Origin: Chitinispirillaceae bacterium
GTDB taxonomy: Bacteria > Fibrobacterota > Chitinivibrionia > Chitinivibrionales > Chitinispirillaceae
Length of the DNA stretch: 64,000 nucleotides
Reading direction: 5' to 3'
NCBI GenBank assembly: GCA_016929595.1
Contig: JAFGIN010000049.1
Coordinates: forward strand, 62,001 to 126,000
The notes beneath the pieces are model-generated. The model made no database searches and had not been told where the DNA came from. It saw only the letters and a program-made list of their open reading frames with translations. A program made the translations under genes and the position numbers. This document shows positions 8,792 through 17,921 of this stretch, piece by piece. The number at the start of each line of letters is the position of its first letter. Positions within the stretch are counted from its first letter, which is position 1.

Positions 8792-9394
8792 TTACTGAGC
8801 TTGAGCATCAATTGCAGCCTGAGCTTTTTTTGCACGGTTGATACCATCTTTGGACAGAACAATTACCGCCAGAGGAATCTCAGTAGACCCCTCTTTGAGG
8901 ATCTCTTCACCAAAATAATTGGTTAGTTTGTATTCACGCATCAAAAACTTCTTCGGCATTGTCTTCGTACCTTCAATATCCATATAAAATTCTCCGTTTT
9001 CACCATTGAGCATGGCTACTTTGCTGCCGAAATCGTAAATGTAATCAATGCTATCCATATCAATTTTTCTTTCACCGTTGGCATTGTTGATTACCATTGC
9101 AGGTTTTGCATCAATTTTTCCTTTTGCAGAATATCCATTTCCTTCGATATAACCACTGGAAAGAAGCTGGTAATTAACACTGGCGTCAATGAGACCCTCT
9201 GGTTCTCCAGGAAACTTCCTTGTAAGTTTGCCATCATAGTTTCCAAGAAAGACAACCCAGAAACGTGCCTGTCCAACTTTGCCTTTGTTGTCGATATACT
9301 GAATCTTTTTTTCCAGGATGTTACGTGCAAATCCTGATGATGCTGAAAGCAATAAAAATGAAATAGTACAGAACAACACAGATCTTCGAAGCAT
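8792..9394 (-). CDS. Hypothetical secreted protein
   Basis: This 200-residue protein begins with a clear signal peptide (hydrophobic 'SVLFCTISFLLLSASSGFA', cleavage likely after the Ala). The mature part is beta-rich and mentions no recognised domain; it reads like a small periplasmic or surface-associated protein. The C-terminus is helical and Ala-rich. The start is supported by AAAGGAG just upstream. It is a single-gene unit with its own terminator. No family is recognised. Confidence 0.75.
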   Translation of the reverse strand: MLRRSVLFCTISFLLLSASSGFARNILEKKIQYIDNKGKVGQARFWVVFLGNYDGKLTRKFPGEPEGLIDASVNYQLLSSGYIEGNGYSAKGKIDAKPAMVINNANGERKIDMDSIDYIYDFGSKVAMLNGENGEFYMDIEGTKTMPKKFLMREYKLTNYFGEEILKEGSTEIPLAVIVLSKDGINRAKKAQAAIDAQAQ

Positions 9395-9526
9395 TACAAA
9401 CTCCTTTTATTTGTTTTGGTGAATTGTTTCTACTTTTTGTCCGAACACATCTTTGTATAAATCAGACTGGATCAACGTTAATATACCCTATTTAGTGATC
9501 CGATGCCTGAAGTGAGTTGTAAAAAA

Positions 9527-10582
9527 TTACTTTTTGTGTCGCAAGGGAACTTCCTTCCAGAAACCGCTTGATGGATCTTTAATGAGCTTGATATGGGGTG
9601 TTTCTCCTCCATCAAAAACCATCAGCTCTTTTTCTGACAAAACGGTTTTTCCAATAATCGTGAAAGACATTTTTTTGATGGCGCGATATTGAACGATCAG
9701 AAAATTCTTAATTTTTTCAAAATCCTCGCGGCTCTCATTGAAAGTAAAAAATAGAGACCCGATACCTTCTTCTTTTAATCGTTCATAAATCATTATCGGA
9801 ATCTCTTTTATCTGCCGGAATCTGTTTGTTTTGGACCGGCTGTAGACAGAATATTTATCGGTAAATAGAATATAATGGAACTGTGCTTCCGGAAAAAGGT
9901 GTCTTAACGGGTTGAAAAGGTTATTAATCAGATCATTGCAATCGACATTGATTTTTTCCAGCTTACTCTCAAGAACGAGGATATGGCGCTTCGACATGAA
10001 CCGGTAATCAAAAAAGCCATCGAGCTCTTTAATGTTTTCATACCCGAATTTTCCCCTTTTAGAGCGTTTAAGGATAATAAGGTTTGGGTACCGGAGAATT
10101 TTCAGGATGTAATCGCTGGTATTGGCAACAATGAAATCATCACGGTTTTTTGGATCGAAACGTTGATCGAAAATGCCGCCTGTTTTTCCACGCTTGTCCC
10201 AATGTTGAAGGAAGTATTTCGTAACTCGTCTGGAAATTCTCTCTGCCAGATCACCAAGGATGTTTCCTTCTCCATTGGAATCAATGGGATACGTTTGGCT
10301 TAAAAGGTTTCCAACAGTGAAAATCGGGTAGTGGCAATCGTTGATGACATACTCGACGAGCACTTTATCATAGAGGGGCATATCATCATTGATTGCATCG
10401 TTAAGGTTATGCAGCTTGTACTGGCCGTTAACTCCATGATTTCTTCGTATGGAATAGATCTGCCTGCCGGTTTCACCTTCAGTTTTAGAAGGTACCCAGA
10501 CGGCGGGCTGCAGATCGGGGAATGGGCTGTGAGATGTAAGCCTGGCTTTTGACGGAAGGATTGTATCTTTTTCTAATGTCAT
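9527..10582 (-). CDS. Hypothetical protein with a possible PD-(D/E)XK nuclease-like motif
   Basis: This 351-residue soluble protein is rich in Lys and aromatic residues and has no signal peptide. The central segment 'ELDGFFDYRF' followed eleven residues later by 'ILVLESKLE' resembles the D...ExK core of PD-(D/E)XK nuclease-fold proteins, with the strand 'HILVLESK' in the expected place. A second half (about 240-330) has alternating strands and helices. The gene is isolated, so context gives no help. The ATG at 10582 has only a weak ribosome-binding site. Function is unknown and the nuclease idea is an inference from one motif. Confidence 0.7.
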   Translation of the reverse strand: MTLEKDTILPSKARLTSHSPFPDLQPAVWVPSKTEGETGRQIYSIRRNHGVNGQYKLHNLNDAINDDMPLYDKVLVEYVINDCHYPIFTVGNLLSQTYPIDSNGEGNILGDLAERISRRVTKYFLQHWDKRGKTGGIFDQRFDPKNRDDFIVANTSDYILKILRYPNLIILKRSKRGKFGYENIKELDGFFDYRFMSKRHILVLESKLEKINVDCNDLINNLFNPLRHLFPEAQFHYILFTDKYSVYSRSKTNRFRQIKEIPIMIYERLKEEGIGSLFFTFNESREDFEKIKNFLIVQYRAIKKMSFTIIGKTVLSEKELMVFDGGETPHIKLIKDPSSGFWKEVPLRHKK

Positions 10583-10929
10583 ACGTTACAGGAATATACT
10601 CAAAATCATAACATTTGCGTAGTGTGACAGAATAATGTTAAAATTCAAAATATAAACATGCCATAGTATTAAAAATGTTCGTTAAAATAATCAACAAGTT
10701 AGATACAACAAGTGTTATTTTCATGTTAGATTGCTGTTTTTAGATTTTATAACAGGGTAATTCGGTGACACAATGATGCGTAGTTGTGTAAAAAATACAC
10801 AAAAAGTGGCTGTTTTACCTATTGTGAGATGAAATCCGTTGCGTAGGCATCAGATAAATATGTATCTTCTCGTATTGCCTGAAATCGGTCGACGCATGGG
10901 TTTCAATACCTTTTCATTGGATACAGACT
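10583..10929. other. Intergenic region between divergent genes
   Basis: These 347 bases are AT-rich and separate the minus-strand hypothetical gene from the plus-strand receiver gene, so they should hold both promoters. No gene, stable hairpin or repeat was recognised. Confidence 0.5.
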
Positions 10930-11352
10930 GTGACTGACCAGAAACCGTTTCGGATTTTATTAGTTGATGATGAGCCGGGAATTCGAAAAATTCTGAGACT
11001 CTTTCTTGAGTTGGAAGGTTTCAGTGTTTTCGAAGCAATTACAGCTAATCAGGCTATTTCGGTAATCAAAAAAGAAAAACCACATCTTGTCATACTGGAT
11101 GTGATACTCTGTGGGCAGACAGGGTTTGATGTGTGTGAATGGATAAAAGGTAATCCCGAAACCAGAGATATCATCGTATTTCTTTTCACGGCTCTTAATC
11201 AGGAGCATGATTACCGTGAGGGTGTGAGGGTTGGTTGTAATCTTTATTTGACCAAACCGAAAAATCCGAAAGACATAGTTGAAAAAGTACATGAATTTCT
11301 TCGCCTTAAGTCAGAAGAAAGCCAGGTAAACAGTAATACTGCCAAAGAATAA
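10930..11352 (+). CDS. Single-domain response regulator (CheY-like receiver)
   Basis: This 140-residue protein is a receiver domain with no output domain. It has the acidic pair in 'LLVDDEPG', the phosphoacceptor Asp in 'LVILDVIL', Thr in 'LFTAL', and the conserved Lys in 'YLTKPKNP'. The 20-residue tail is polar. The start codon is GTG. It lies 67 bases before secD, but the functions are unrelated and co-transcription is only possible. The partner kinase is not in this window. Confidence 0.85.
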   Translation: MTDQKPFRILLVDDEPGIRKILRLFLELEGFSVFEAITANQAISVIKKEKPHLVILDVILCGQTGFDVCEWIKGNPETRDIIVFLFTALNQEHDYREGVRVGCNLYLTKPKNPKDIVEKVHEFLRLKSEESQVNSNTAKE

Positions 11353-11419
11353 CTTTATATTTCATTATCGTTGATATAGTCAGGATTTATAATACTTTAG
11401 AAAGGATTTCCTGTTACAT

Positions 11420-13111
11420 ATGAAAAGAAACAGTGTATTTAATGCAGTGCTGATTTTAGCAGTGATCGCACTAGCAGTCTATTTTCTGATCCCTTCCGTT
11501 ATCTATTATTCAAAATCACCTGAAGACAGGGAGCTGTATCTTCGCGACAATCCGACAGTGATACGCAAGATATTGAATCTTGGACTGGATCTTCAGGGCG
11601 GAATGAGATTAGTACTTGAAATTGACAGGTCAAAACTCGAAAAAGCTGATGATAAAGATGTTCTTGATCGGGCGTATGCGATTATCGAAAACCGTATCAA
11701 TGCTCTCGGTGTAGCTGAGCCTTCTATACAAAAACAGGGCAAAGACCGGTTGATTATAGAACTTCCCGGACTTAAAGATGAAGGTACTGCAAAAGGCGTT
11801 ATAGGTCGTACCGCACAGCTTGAGTTTAACCTTCTTCGGGAACCGGCGCAGCTTGAACGCGCGATTTCGGTTATCGATAATGCCGTTGCCGGGAAACTTG
11901 AGAAATCCTCCGATGCAGAGAAGAAAGACAGCGCTGCTGTGAAAGAAAAAGAGCAGCAGGAATTGGGAGAAAAACTTTTCAAAGGTGAAGATTCAGATTC
12001 TGCCAGGGCAGAAGCCGATACAAACGCAAAGGTAAAAAGTCCTTTTGAAACAGCCAAAGGGTTCAAGGACTATCTTGTTCAGTTAGGAGACCAGATCGGT
12101 GTCAAAGTAGAAGATGTCGGTAAGGTTAAGGTATTGCTGGCAAGAAATGATGTTCGCCAGGCGGTTGACCGTGCGGGGCTTGGTGGAAACAGCTTCCTGT
12201 GGGCACATGATACAACTCAGATTCAGGGCCATGTCTTTAAAGTGCTGTACTACGTTAAGAGTTCTCCGGAAATGCGTGGTGATGTCATTAAAGATGCGCG
12301 TGCGTCGATTGATCAGGGTGGTATGAATGCGGGAAAAGCCAAAGTCGATATAGAGATGAATACAAAAGGTGCCAAACGTTTTTCATCCGTTACAGCCGCA
12401 AATGTTAACAAGTTTCTTGCGATAGTTCTTGATAGCACCGTCTATTCGGCACCAAGAATTATTCAGAAAATTCCTCTTGGAAAAGCGGAAATCACCGGTA
12501 GCTTTTCAATGATTGAAGCAAAAAATCTTGCGATCGTTCTTCGCGCTGGAGCTCTTCCGGCACCAGTTAATATCATTGAAGAGCGCACCGTTGGACCATC
12601 GCTGGGCCAGGATTCCATCGACAAGGGTTTCTTCGCAGGTCTTATCGGTACAGCCATCGTTATTTTATTCATGCTTTTTTATTACAGAATGAGTGGTTTG
12701 ATAGCGATTATTGCTCTCACGCTCAATATTATCATTGTTCTGGCGGTTATGGCTGGTTTCAATGCAACACTTACTTTGCCTGGTATTGCAGGTATCATTT
12801 TGCTTATCGGTATGGGTGTTGATGCGAACGTTATCATATTCGAGCGTATCCGTGAAGAACTGCAACTGGGGAAAACGGTTCGCAGTGCTATCGATTCCGG
12901 GTATGCGACTGCATTTGTAACCATTATGGACTCCAACCTTACAACACTGATCACCGCAGCTATCCTGTTATGGAAAGGTACCGGAGCTATCCGCGGATTT
13001 GCGATAACACTTATCTTCGGTCTGCTGGCATCACTGTTTACCGCGCTGTTTGTCTCGCGTGTCATGATGGATGTTTTCTTTCAGAAAAATAAAAACAAAC
13101 TGAGTATTTAA
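11420..13111 (+). CDS. secD: Protein translocase subunit SecD
   Basis: This 563-residue inner-membrane protein works with SecF, using the proton gradient to help Sec-exported proteins leave the channel. An N-terminal membrane segment is followed by the signature 'LGLDLQGGMRLVLEID', the P1 periplasmic domain, and five C-terminal helices with 'GMGVDANVIIFERIREE'. Residues about 160-215 form a charged, Ala/Lys/Glu-rich insertion that is not part of the core fold. The gene is 21 bases before secF, forming the usual pair. Confidence 0.97.
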   Translation: MKRNSVFNAVLILAVIALAVYFLIPSVIYYSKSPEDRELYLRDNPTVIRKILNLGLDLQGGMRLVLEIDRSKLEKADDKDVLDRAYAIIENRINALGVAEPSIQKQGKDRLIIELPGLKDEGTAKGVIGRTAQLEFNLLREPAQLERAISVIDNAVAGKLEKSSDAEKKDSAAVKEKEQQELGEKLFKGEDSDSARAEADTNAKVKSPFETAKGFKDYLVQLGDQIGVKVEDVGKVKVLLARNDVRQAVDRAGLGGNSFLWAHDTTQIQGHVFKVLYYVKSSPEMRGDVIKDARASIDQGGMNAGKAKVDIEMNTKGAKRFSSVTAANVNKFLAIVLDSTVYSAPRIIQKIPLGKAEITGSFSMIEAKNLAIVLRAGALPAPVNIIEERTVGPSLGQDSIDKGFFAGLIGTAIVILFMLFYYRMSGLIAIIALTLNIIIVLAVMAGFNATLTLPGIAGIILLIGMGVDANVIIFERIREELQLGKTVRSAIDSGYATAFVTIMDSNLTTLITAAILLWKGTGAIRGFAITLIFGLLASLFTALFVSRVMMDVFFQKNKNKLSI

Positions 13112-13132
13112 GTTCAAGGGGATATAAATTTT

Positions 13133-14047
13133 ATGGTGCAGATTTTTAAAAATACGAATTATGATTTTATCAAGTACAAAAAAATTGCCCTGGCAGGATC
13201 GGCGATATTCCTGCTGATAAGCCTGATCTTCGGTTTCATCTATGGTGGCCTGAATTTCTCGATCGACTTTGCAGGTGGAACCCTGGTCCAGCTTAAGTTT
13301 GAGAAACCGGTTACCGATCAGCTCGGTAAGATCCGTTCTGCAGTCAATAGTCTCGGCTTCGGATCTCCCGAAATTAAGACAATCGGTGCGGTTGAAAATA
13401 ATGAAATTCAGATTACCGTTACAAAGCAGGCTGATGGCTCAACTGTGACAGACGAAATCAGGAGTGTTATCGCTAAAGAGCTTCCCGACAACAAGGCTGA
13501 GATGCGTCGCGTTGAAAAGGTTGGACCCAAAATTGGTAGTGAGCTGAAAACTAATACAATAATTGCCGGAATCCTCTCTCTTATTGCGATTCTTATTTAT
13601 GTCAGTTTTCGGTTTCATCTTCCTTTTGCTGTGGCATCAACAATTCCACTTTTTCATGATGCACTTGTAACCCTTGGAGTCTTTGTTGTTCTTGATCGTG
13701 AAATTTCACTCCCTTTTATCGCTGCAATCCTGACAATCATCGGATATTCGCTCAATGATACGATCGTTATTTTTGATAGAATTCGTGAAAATATGCGTGG
13801 AGGTTTGCGAGGAAAAGATTTTCCGACGCTGGTTAACAAAAGTATTAACCAGACTCTGGGGCGTACAATTATAACGTCAATTACCACTGTCGTGGTTGTG
13901 CTTGCACTATTCATCCTCGGTAGTGAAGCGATCAAAGACTTTGCGCTGGCGTTGCTTGTTGGTATATCAGTAGGTACTTATTCAACTGTTTACATTGCAA
14001 GCCCGGTCCTGCTTTATTGGCACAGCAAGAAGCCGATAATTAAATAG
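13133..14047 (+). CDS. secF: Protein translocase subunit SecF
   Basis: This 304-residue inner-membrane partner of SecD has the typical order: one membrane helix, the signature 'GLNFSIDFAGGTLVQLKF', a small periplasmic domain, then five helices including 'YSLNDTIVIFDRIREN'. The length is normal for SecF. It is in an operon with secD and is followed by a strong terminator. The ATG at 13133 follows an AAGGGGAT ribosome-binding site. Confidence 0.97.
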   Translation: MVQIFKNTNYDFIKYKKIALAGSAIFLLISLIFGFIYGGLNFSIDFAGGTLVQLKFEKPVTDQLGKIRSAVNSLGFGSPEIKTIGAVENNEIQITVTKQADGSTVTDEIRSVIAKELPDNKAEMRRVEKVGPKIGSELKTNTIIAGILSLIAILIYVSFRFHLPFAVASTIPLFHDALVTLGVFVVLDREISLPFIAAILTIIGYSLNDTIVIFDRIRENMRGGLRGKDFPTLVNKSINQTLGRTIITSITTVVVVLALFILGSEAIKDFALALLVGISVGTYSTVYIASPVLLYWHSKKPIIK

Positions 14048-14082
14048 TTTTTTATTAGTATAAAAAGTAGAAAATTTTTCTA

Positions 14083-14111
14083 AAAAAGCCTCTGTTACAG
14101 AGGTTTTTTTT
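14083..14111 (+). terminator. Terminator of secDF
   Basis: A CCTCTG/CAGAGG stem with a 3-nt loop, extended by A/T pairs, is followed by a run of eight T. It lies 36 bases after the secF stop. Confidence 0.9.
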
Positions 14112-14187
14112 ATTTTTGATGATAATGGAATCTATCATTTCCTTTCCTCACTAATAAGATAGAGTCAAATGTGTCCAATAACCAACC

Positions 14188-14330
14188 GCCACGCGGGTTC
14201 CACCTGAATATGTTTTGGCCTGTATAAGATGCTTCTTCCGCTCCCGCACTCGGGATGACATATTCGACAAGCACCGCCCAAAAAGAAGCCTTTAGCCCCA
14301 GATTGTTTTGTAACTTTTCTGAGAAATTTG
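14188..14330. repeat. Dispersed intergenic repeat, copy B
   Basis: This diverged copy of the element at 8526-8712 keeps the same order of blocks (CCTGAATATG, GGCCTGTA, GCTCCCGCACTCGGGATGACA, ATTCGACAAGC, CACCGCCC, then TTTAGCCCCA-ATTGTTT) but has only one, shortened, tandem unit. It is non-coding. The rest of 14112-14504 is AT-rich without a recognisable gene. Confidence 0.65.
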
Positions 14331-14504
14331 TTGGTAGTTACACGGCTACCCTCTGATAGTCTTACGTAATAAAATCGATTTTTTTTCTGATTCTGTAGGG
14401 ATCAAATATTTATAGAAATAGTAATATTTAGAATCGGAATTCTCGTATCGTAAGATAACATTTTCATTCCGATTGGTTTACAGCATAAATATAACGATTG
14501 TGGC

Positions 14505-14536
14505 AAAAAGAAAAAGCCGCTACAGAACGCAGCGGC
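14505..14536 (-). terminator. Terminator of the fatty-acid/polyketide-like operon
   Basis: A GCCGCT/AGCGGC stem (14516-14521 with 14531-14536) is followed on the minus strand by a T-rich tract. It lies 14 bases after the ACP stop codon and closes the minus-strand operon. Confidence 0.8.
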
Positions 14537-14549
14537 AAAGTTGAAAAAA

Positions 14550-14810
14550 TCAGCTTTTAGCGACGAGATATTTTTCTACGGTATCAGTACACTGATTAAT
14601 AGAGGTGATATTCGGAAATTCGGTTTCTGGAATCGATACTCCGAATTTTTTCTCCATTGTGGCAAGTACTTCAAGCAGAGCCATTGAATCAAGACCCATG
14701 TCACTGACAAATTTCGCATCATCAGTGATAGCTTCTTCATCGATATCCATGTCTTCTGCGATTTCAATAATCATCCCGCGAATAGCTTCTTTGATCTCTT
14801 CTTTGTTCAT
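14550..14810 (-). CDS. Acyl carrier protein
   Basis: This 86-residue acidic protein has the carrier-protein fold and the phosphopantetheine attachment Ser in 'MGLDSMALLEVLATME' (the usual motif is DSL; here it is DSM). It is the last gene of a minus-strand locus with two ketosynthase-type proteins, a dehydratase and a ketoreductase, so it probably serves this locus rather than housekeeping fatty-acid synthesis. The DSM motif supports a specialised ACP. AGGAG lies upstream of the start. Confidence 0.92.
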   Translation of the reverse strand: MNKEEIKEAIRGMIIEIAEDMDIDEEAITDDAKFVSDMGLDSMALLEVLATMEKKFGVSIPETEFPNITSINQCTDTVEKYLVAKS

Positions 14811-14859
14811 TAAAAATGTCTCCTCACATCATTTGAGGTTGTATGGTTAATAGTAGTTT

Positions 14860-16068
14860 TTATTCAACATTCTTTATAAGGACAGCACTGCAGTTTCCAT
14901 CACATGAAACAGAGTTTACAATACAGAATGTGTTGTCTTTTTTGATGGGGGAGAAGACAAGTGGGATACTGTTAAAGCAGGAATAGGAATTACCGATTCC
15001 ACTGATCTGACCGTTTTTGAGATCTGTTATTGCGCATGCAAGGTTCAATGCACCAGATACACCATAACACTCGCCGGTAAATGCTTTGTATGCGGTAACC
15101 GGAACATTTGTATCGAAAACCTTTTTGATCGCGGCAGCTTCAATGCTGTCGGTAAGGCGATTACCACTTGCAGATGATGCAATAAACCCGACATCGTTGG
15201 TTGAAATACCGGCATCATTGCAAACTTCTGAAAGTACGTGTGCGGCTACATCCCCATCTGACTGACCATTTTGAGCAAGAGAGGGATCAAAGGCTGAAGC
15301 TGTGCCAACTACCTCAACAACAGGTGTCCGATTGTTTGTTTTCATTGATTCTTCAGTGTCAAAAAGAAAAAGGGCACATCCCTCACCCGGAACAACTCCA
15401 TCAGCTTCTTTTGAAAACGGCAATCCTTTACCAGTTGAAGAGATCAGACCCGTACGCTGTAATCCTAACATCGAGTAGTAACTTAACTCCTCAAGTCCAC
15501 CTGCAACGATTGCTTCTATATAGCCGCGCTGCATATAATTGAATGCATAGATTAACGCATCAATCCCGGAATTGAAACCTGTAGAAACAGTTGTACTGAG
15601 ATTGCGGGCAACAAACTTGATATTGGTGTTTCCGGTTGGCGAGTTGATAACAGTATTTGCAAACGCCTGCGGATTAACAATGTTAACACCATTTACAATA
15701 GAATCGCTGAGAAAATCGCCGATGCTCTGAACACTTCCAAATGCGGTACCAACACAGATACCTGGCCGGTTGTCATCATCTGTATGTTCCATAATTTCTT
15801 TAAGTCCCTGCTCGAAAGATCCAAGGATCAGTTTGGTCGCATGATCTTTGAGTCGAAGCCCTTTTTTACCGAGAACAGCAACAGGATCGAAACCATTGAC
15901 TGTGATGCAGGATATCGCCGGGTCCAGTGAATGAAACTCAAAATCTTTAAATGCACTTGTTACAGGAGGCTTAGACAGACCCTCTTTGAATGCATTTAAA
16001 CCAATACCAAAGGAACTGATAATTCCTGATGAAGTGATATATATTTTTTTTGAATGCATCGTGCCCAT
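14860..16068 (-). CDS. Ketosynthase-like protein lacking catalytic residues (chain-length-factor-like)
   Basis: This 402-residue protein has the thiolase-fold outline of beta-ketoacyl synthases, but every catalytic residue is replaced. The Cys position in the usual 'STACASG' is Phe165 in 'STGFNSG'; the first His (HGTGT) becomes Ser299 in 'ASSASGN'; the second His (GHT) becomes Glu333 in 'TGECYG'. It therefore cannot act as a standard condensing enzyme. In type II polyketide and aryl-polyene loci such proteins pair with an active ketosynthase and influence chain length. Its ATG directly follows the stop of the active ketosynthase gene, as expected for a heterodimer. Role by analogy only. Confidence 0.85.
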   Translation of the reverse strand: MGTMHSKKIYITSSGIISSFGIGLNAFKEGLSKPPVTSAFKDFEFHSLDPAISCITVNGFDPVAVLGKKGLRLKDHATKLILGSFEQGLKEIMEHTDDDNRPGICVGTAFGSVQSIGDFLSDSIVNGVNIVNPQAFANTVINSPTGNTNIKFVARNLSTTVSTGFNSGIDALIYAFNYMQRGYIEAIVAGGLEELSYYSMLGLQRTGLISSTGKGLPFSKEADGVVPGEGCALFLFDTEESMKTNNRTPVVEVVGTASAFDPSLAQNGQSDGDVAAHVLSEVCNDAGISTNDVGFIASSASGNRLTDSIEAAAIKKVFDTNVPVTAYKAFTGECYGVSGALNLACAITDLKNGQISGIGNSYSCFNSIPLVFSPIKKDNTFCIVNSVSCDGNCSAVLIKNVE

Positions 16069-17295
16069 CTATCCTTTGTATTTCCTGAGTACCAGTGATG
16101 AACAATTGCCGGCAAATGCGTAAGCATTCGAGATAACTGTGTTCAGTTCTTTTTCTTTTGGAATATTTGGAACACAGTCAAGGTCACATTCCGGATCGGG
16201 ATCTTTGTAATTTATTGTGGGTAGCATCACATTATTTTGGATCATCAGAGCACACGCAGCAGCTTCAATAGCAGAGGCTGCGCCCATTGTATGCCCAATC
16301 ATTGATTTAATTGAAGACATTGGGGTCTTGCAGGCATGTTCTTTCAGAATTTCCTTAACTATTAATGTCTCGATCTTATCGTTTTCCACGGTACCGGTTC
16401 CATGCGCACTGATATAATCAATATCTTCCAGAGCAATGCCAGTATTATGGATAGCTTTTTTAAAAGCCATGATTCCACCACTACCTGCAGGGTCTGGAAT
16501 AGTCATTTTATAGGCATCGCATCCAAGACCATATCCAAGAATTTCAGCGTAAATTTTTGCACCACGGGCAAGTGCGTGTTCAAGTCGTTCAAGAATCAGA
16601 ATACCTGCTCCCTCACTCACTGCCATACCATTACGGTTAAGATCAAATGGACGACACACATCGGAGGTAGTTGCTAAAAGCCGATTAAAACCGGTAAACG
16701 CTATTCCTGAAAAAGGATCACTTCCGCCTGAAACTACAACATCAACTTTTCCAAGCTGGATGAGATCGTACCCATACCCGATCGCGTAGTTACCGGCTGC
16801 ACATGCAGTCGGGGTGATAATTATCGGACCTTTGGTTTTGAGTGTACGTGCAACATTTGCTGGAATAGTACCGCAGGGATATTGACGGGGGAGATCTGAT
16901 GGTATATCTGATGCGTCGCCCGTTTTGTATTTGATTTTAACACCTTTTTCAAGAATTTGCGGTTCTCCCATAGTGGTTCCCATACAGACAGCAAACTTGT
17001 AGGGGTTCTCTTCTCCAATGGAAATACCTGCATCTTCTACTGCCATTTTTGCTGCTGATACAGCGAACTGGCTGGAACGTCCCATTCTCTCAATCTCTTC
17101 ATCAGTAAGGTAAGATGAAGGATTGAAATCTAAAACTTCTCCCCCAGTTTTCGTTCTGAATTCTGTTGGATCAAATTGAACCAATGGTCGAACCCCATTT
17201 TTACCAGCAACGGCAGCTTTCCAGAAGGTATCATTGCCAATACCAATTGGGGTTACCAATCCTAACCCGGTAATAACTACTCTATTTTGACTCAT
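16069..17295 (-). CDS. Beta-ketoacyl-ACP synthase II-type ketosynthase (active)
   Basis: This 408-residue condensing enzyme has an intact Cys-His-His triad: the nucleophile in 'TPTACAAGN', the first His in 'SAHGTGT' and the second in 'IGHTMGAA'. It elongates an ACP-bound acyl chain with malonyl-ACP. The length and order fit FabF. It abuts the degenerate ketosynthase gene and follows the dehydratase after 163 AT-rich bases. The presence of dedicated dehydratase and ketoreductase neighbours suggests a specialised pathway. A housekeeping fabF elsewhere in the genome cannot be excluded or shown. Confidence 0.92.
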   Translation of the reverse strand: MSQNRVVITGLGLVTPIGIGNDTFWKAAVAGKNGVRPLVQFDPTEFRTKTGGEVLDFNPSSYLTDEEIERMGRSSQFAVSAAKMAVEDAGISIGEENPYKFAVCMGTTMGEPQILEKGVKIKYKTGDASDIPSDLPRQYPCGTIPANVARTLKTKGPIIITPTACAAGNYAIGYGYDLIQLGKVDVVVSGGSDPFSGIAFTGFNRLLATTSDVCRPFDLNRNGMAVSEGAGILILERLEHALARGAKIYAEILGYGLGCDAYKMTIPDPAGSGGIMAFKKAIHNTGIALEDIDYISAHGTGTVENDKIETLIVKEILKEHACKTPMSSIKSMIGHTMGAASAIEAAACALMIQNNVMLPTINYKDPDPECDLDCVPNIPKEKELNTVISNAYAFAGNCSSLVLRKYKG

Positions 17296-17458
17296 ATCCT
17301 TTTTCTATCCGTACAGGGATTTTTAGTTTTAGCAGATAGGTAAATATAGTTAATAAAAGCAGAAAAAACCAATATTGTTGTACACCAATTGAACAATAAC
17401 ACAAAAAAACAGGTCATTATTCTGGATTATTTACCACTGAAAACGCTCTATATTATTA

Positions 17459-17896
17459 TCAGGATAGACGTTGCATCCCAAAAAGCAATTCGCTTTTAGC
17501 TACGAGGTTTTCATCTACATAAGCCCGGCCCGTAACTGCCATAGTATCACCAAATATTTTATCGACAGTGATCTTTGTAATGAGCTGATCACCAGGGATA
17601 ACCGGTTTTTTGAATGTTGCTTTGTTTACCTTACCAAGGTAGTACACAACATTTTCATCGATCCCGCCGGATGATTTTGAAAACAGGAAGCATGCAGCCT
17701 GAGCCATATTTTCAATGATTAAAACACCTGGCAGAACAGGATTCGCAGGGAAATGTCCCTGAAACTGCGCTTCATTGATAGTAACATTTTTTAATACCGT
17801 TACCGATTCATTGGAAACAAACTCAGTCACACGATCGATCAGTAGAAAGGGAAAACGATGCGGGACATTTTTCATTATTTCTTGAATGTTAAACAT
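17459..17896 (-). CDS. FabZ-like 3-hydroxyacyl-ACP dehydratase
   Basis: This 145-residue hot-dog-fold enzyme has the catalytic His in 'FQGHFPANPVLPG' and the downstream Glu in 'LIIENMAQAA', plus the N-terminal 'VPHRFPFLLIDRV'. It removes water from 3-hydroxyacyl-ACP to make the trans-2-enoyl form. The length is typical of FabZ. It lies 25 bases after the ketoreductase gene, and GGAG precedes its start. No enoyl reductase is seen in the locus, so the product may keep double bonds. Confidence 0.92.
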   Translation of the reverse strand: MFNIQEIMKNVPHRFPFLLIDRVTEFVSNESVTVLKNVTINEAQFQGHFPANPVLPGVLIIENMAQAACFLFSKSSGGIDENVVYYLGKVNKATFKKPVIPGDQLITKITVDKIFGDTMAVTGRAYVDENLVAKSELLFGMQRLS

Positions 17897-17921
17897 GCTA
17901 TTTCTCCGAAAACTTTAAGAA

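Noticed and set aside
11593-12066. 157-codon minus-strand frame inside secD
   Set aside because: It is the antisense shadow of the SecD coding sequence, Ser-rich, with no start signal.
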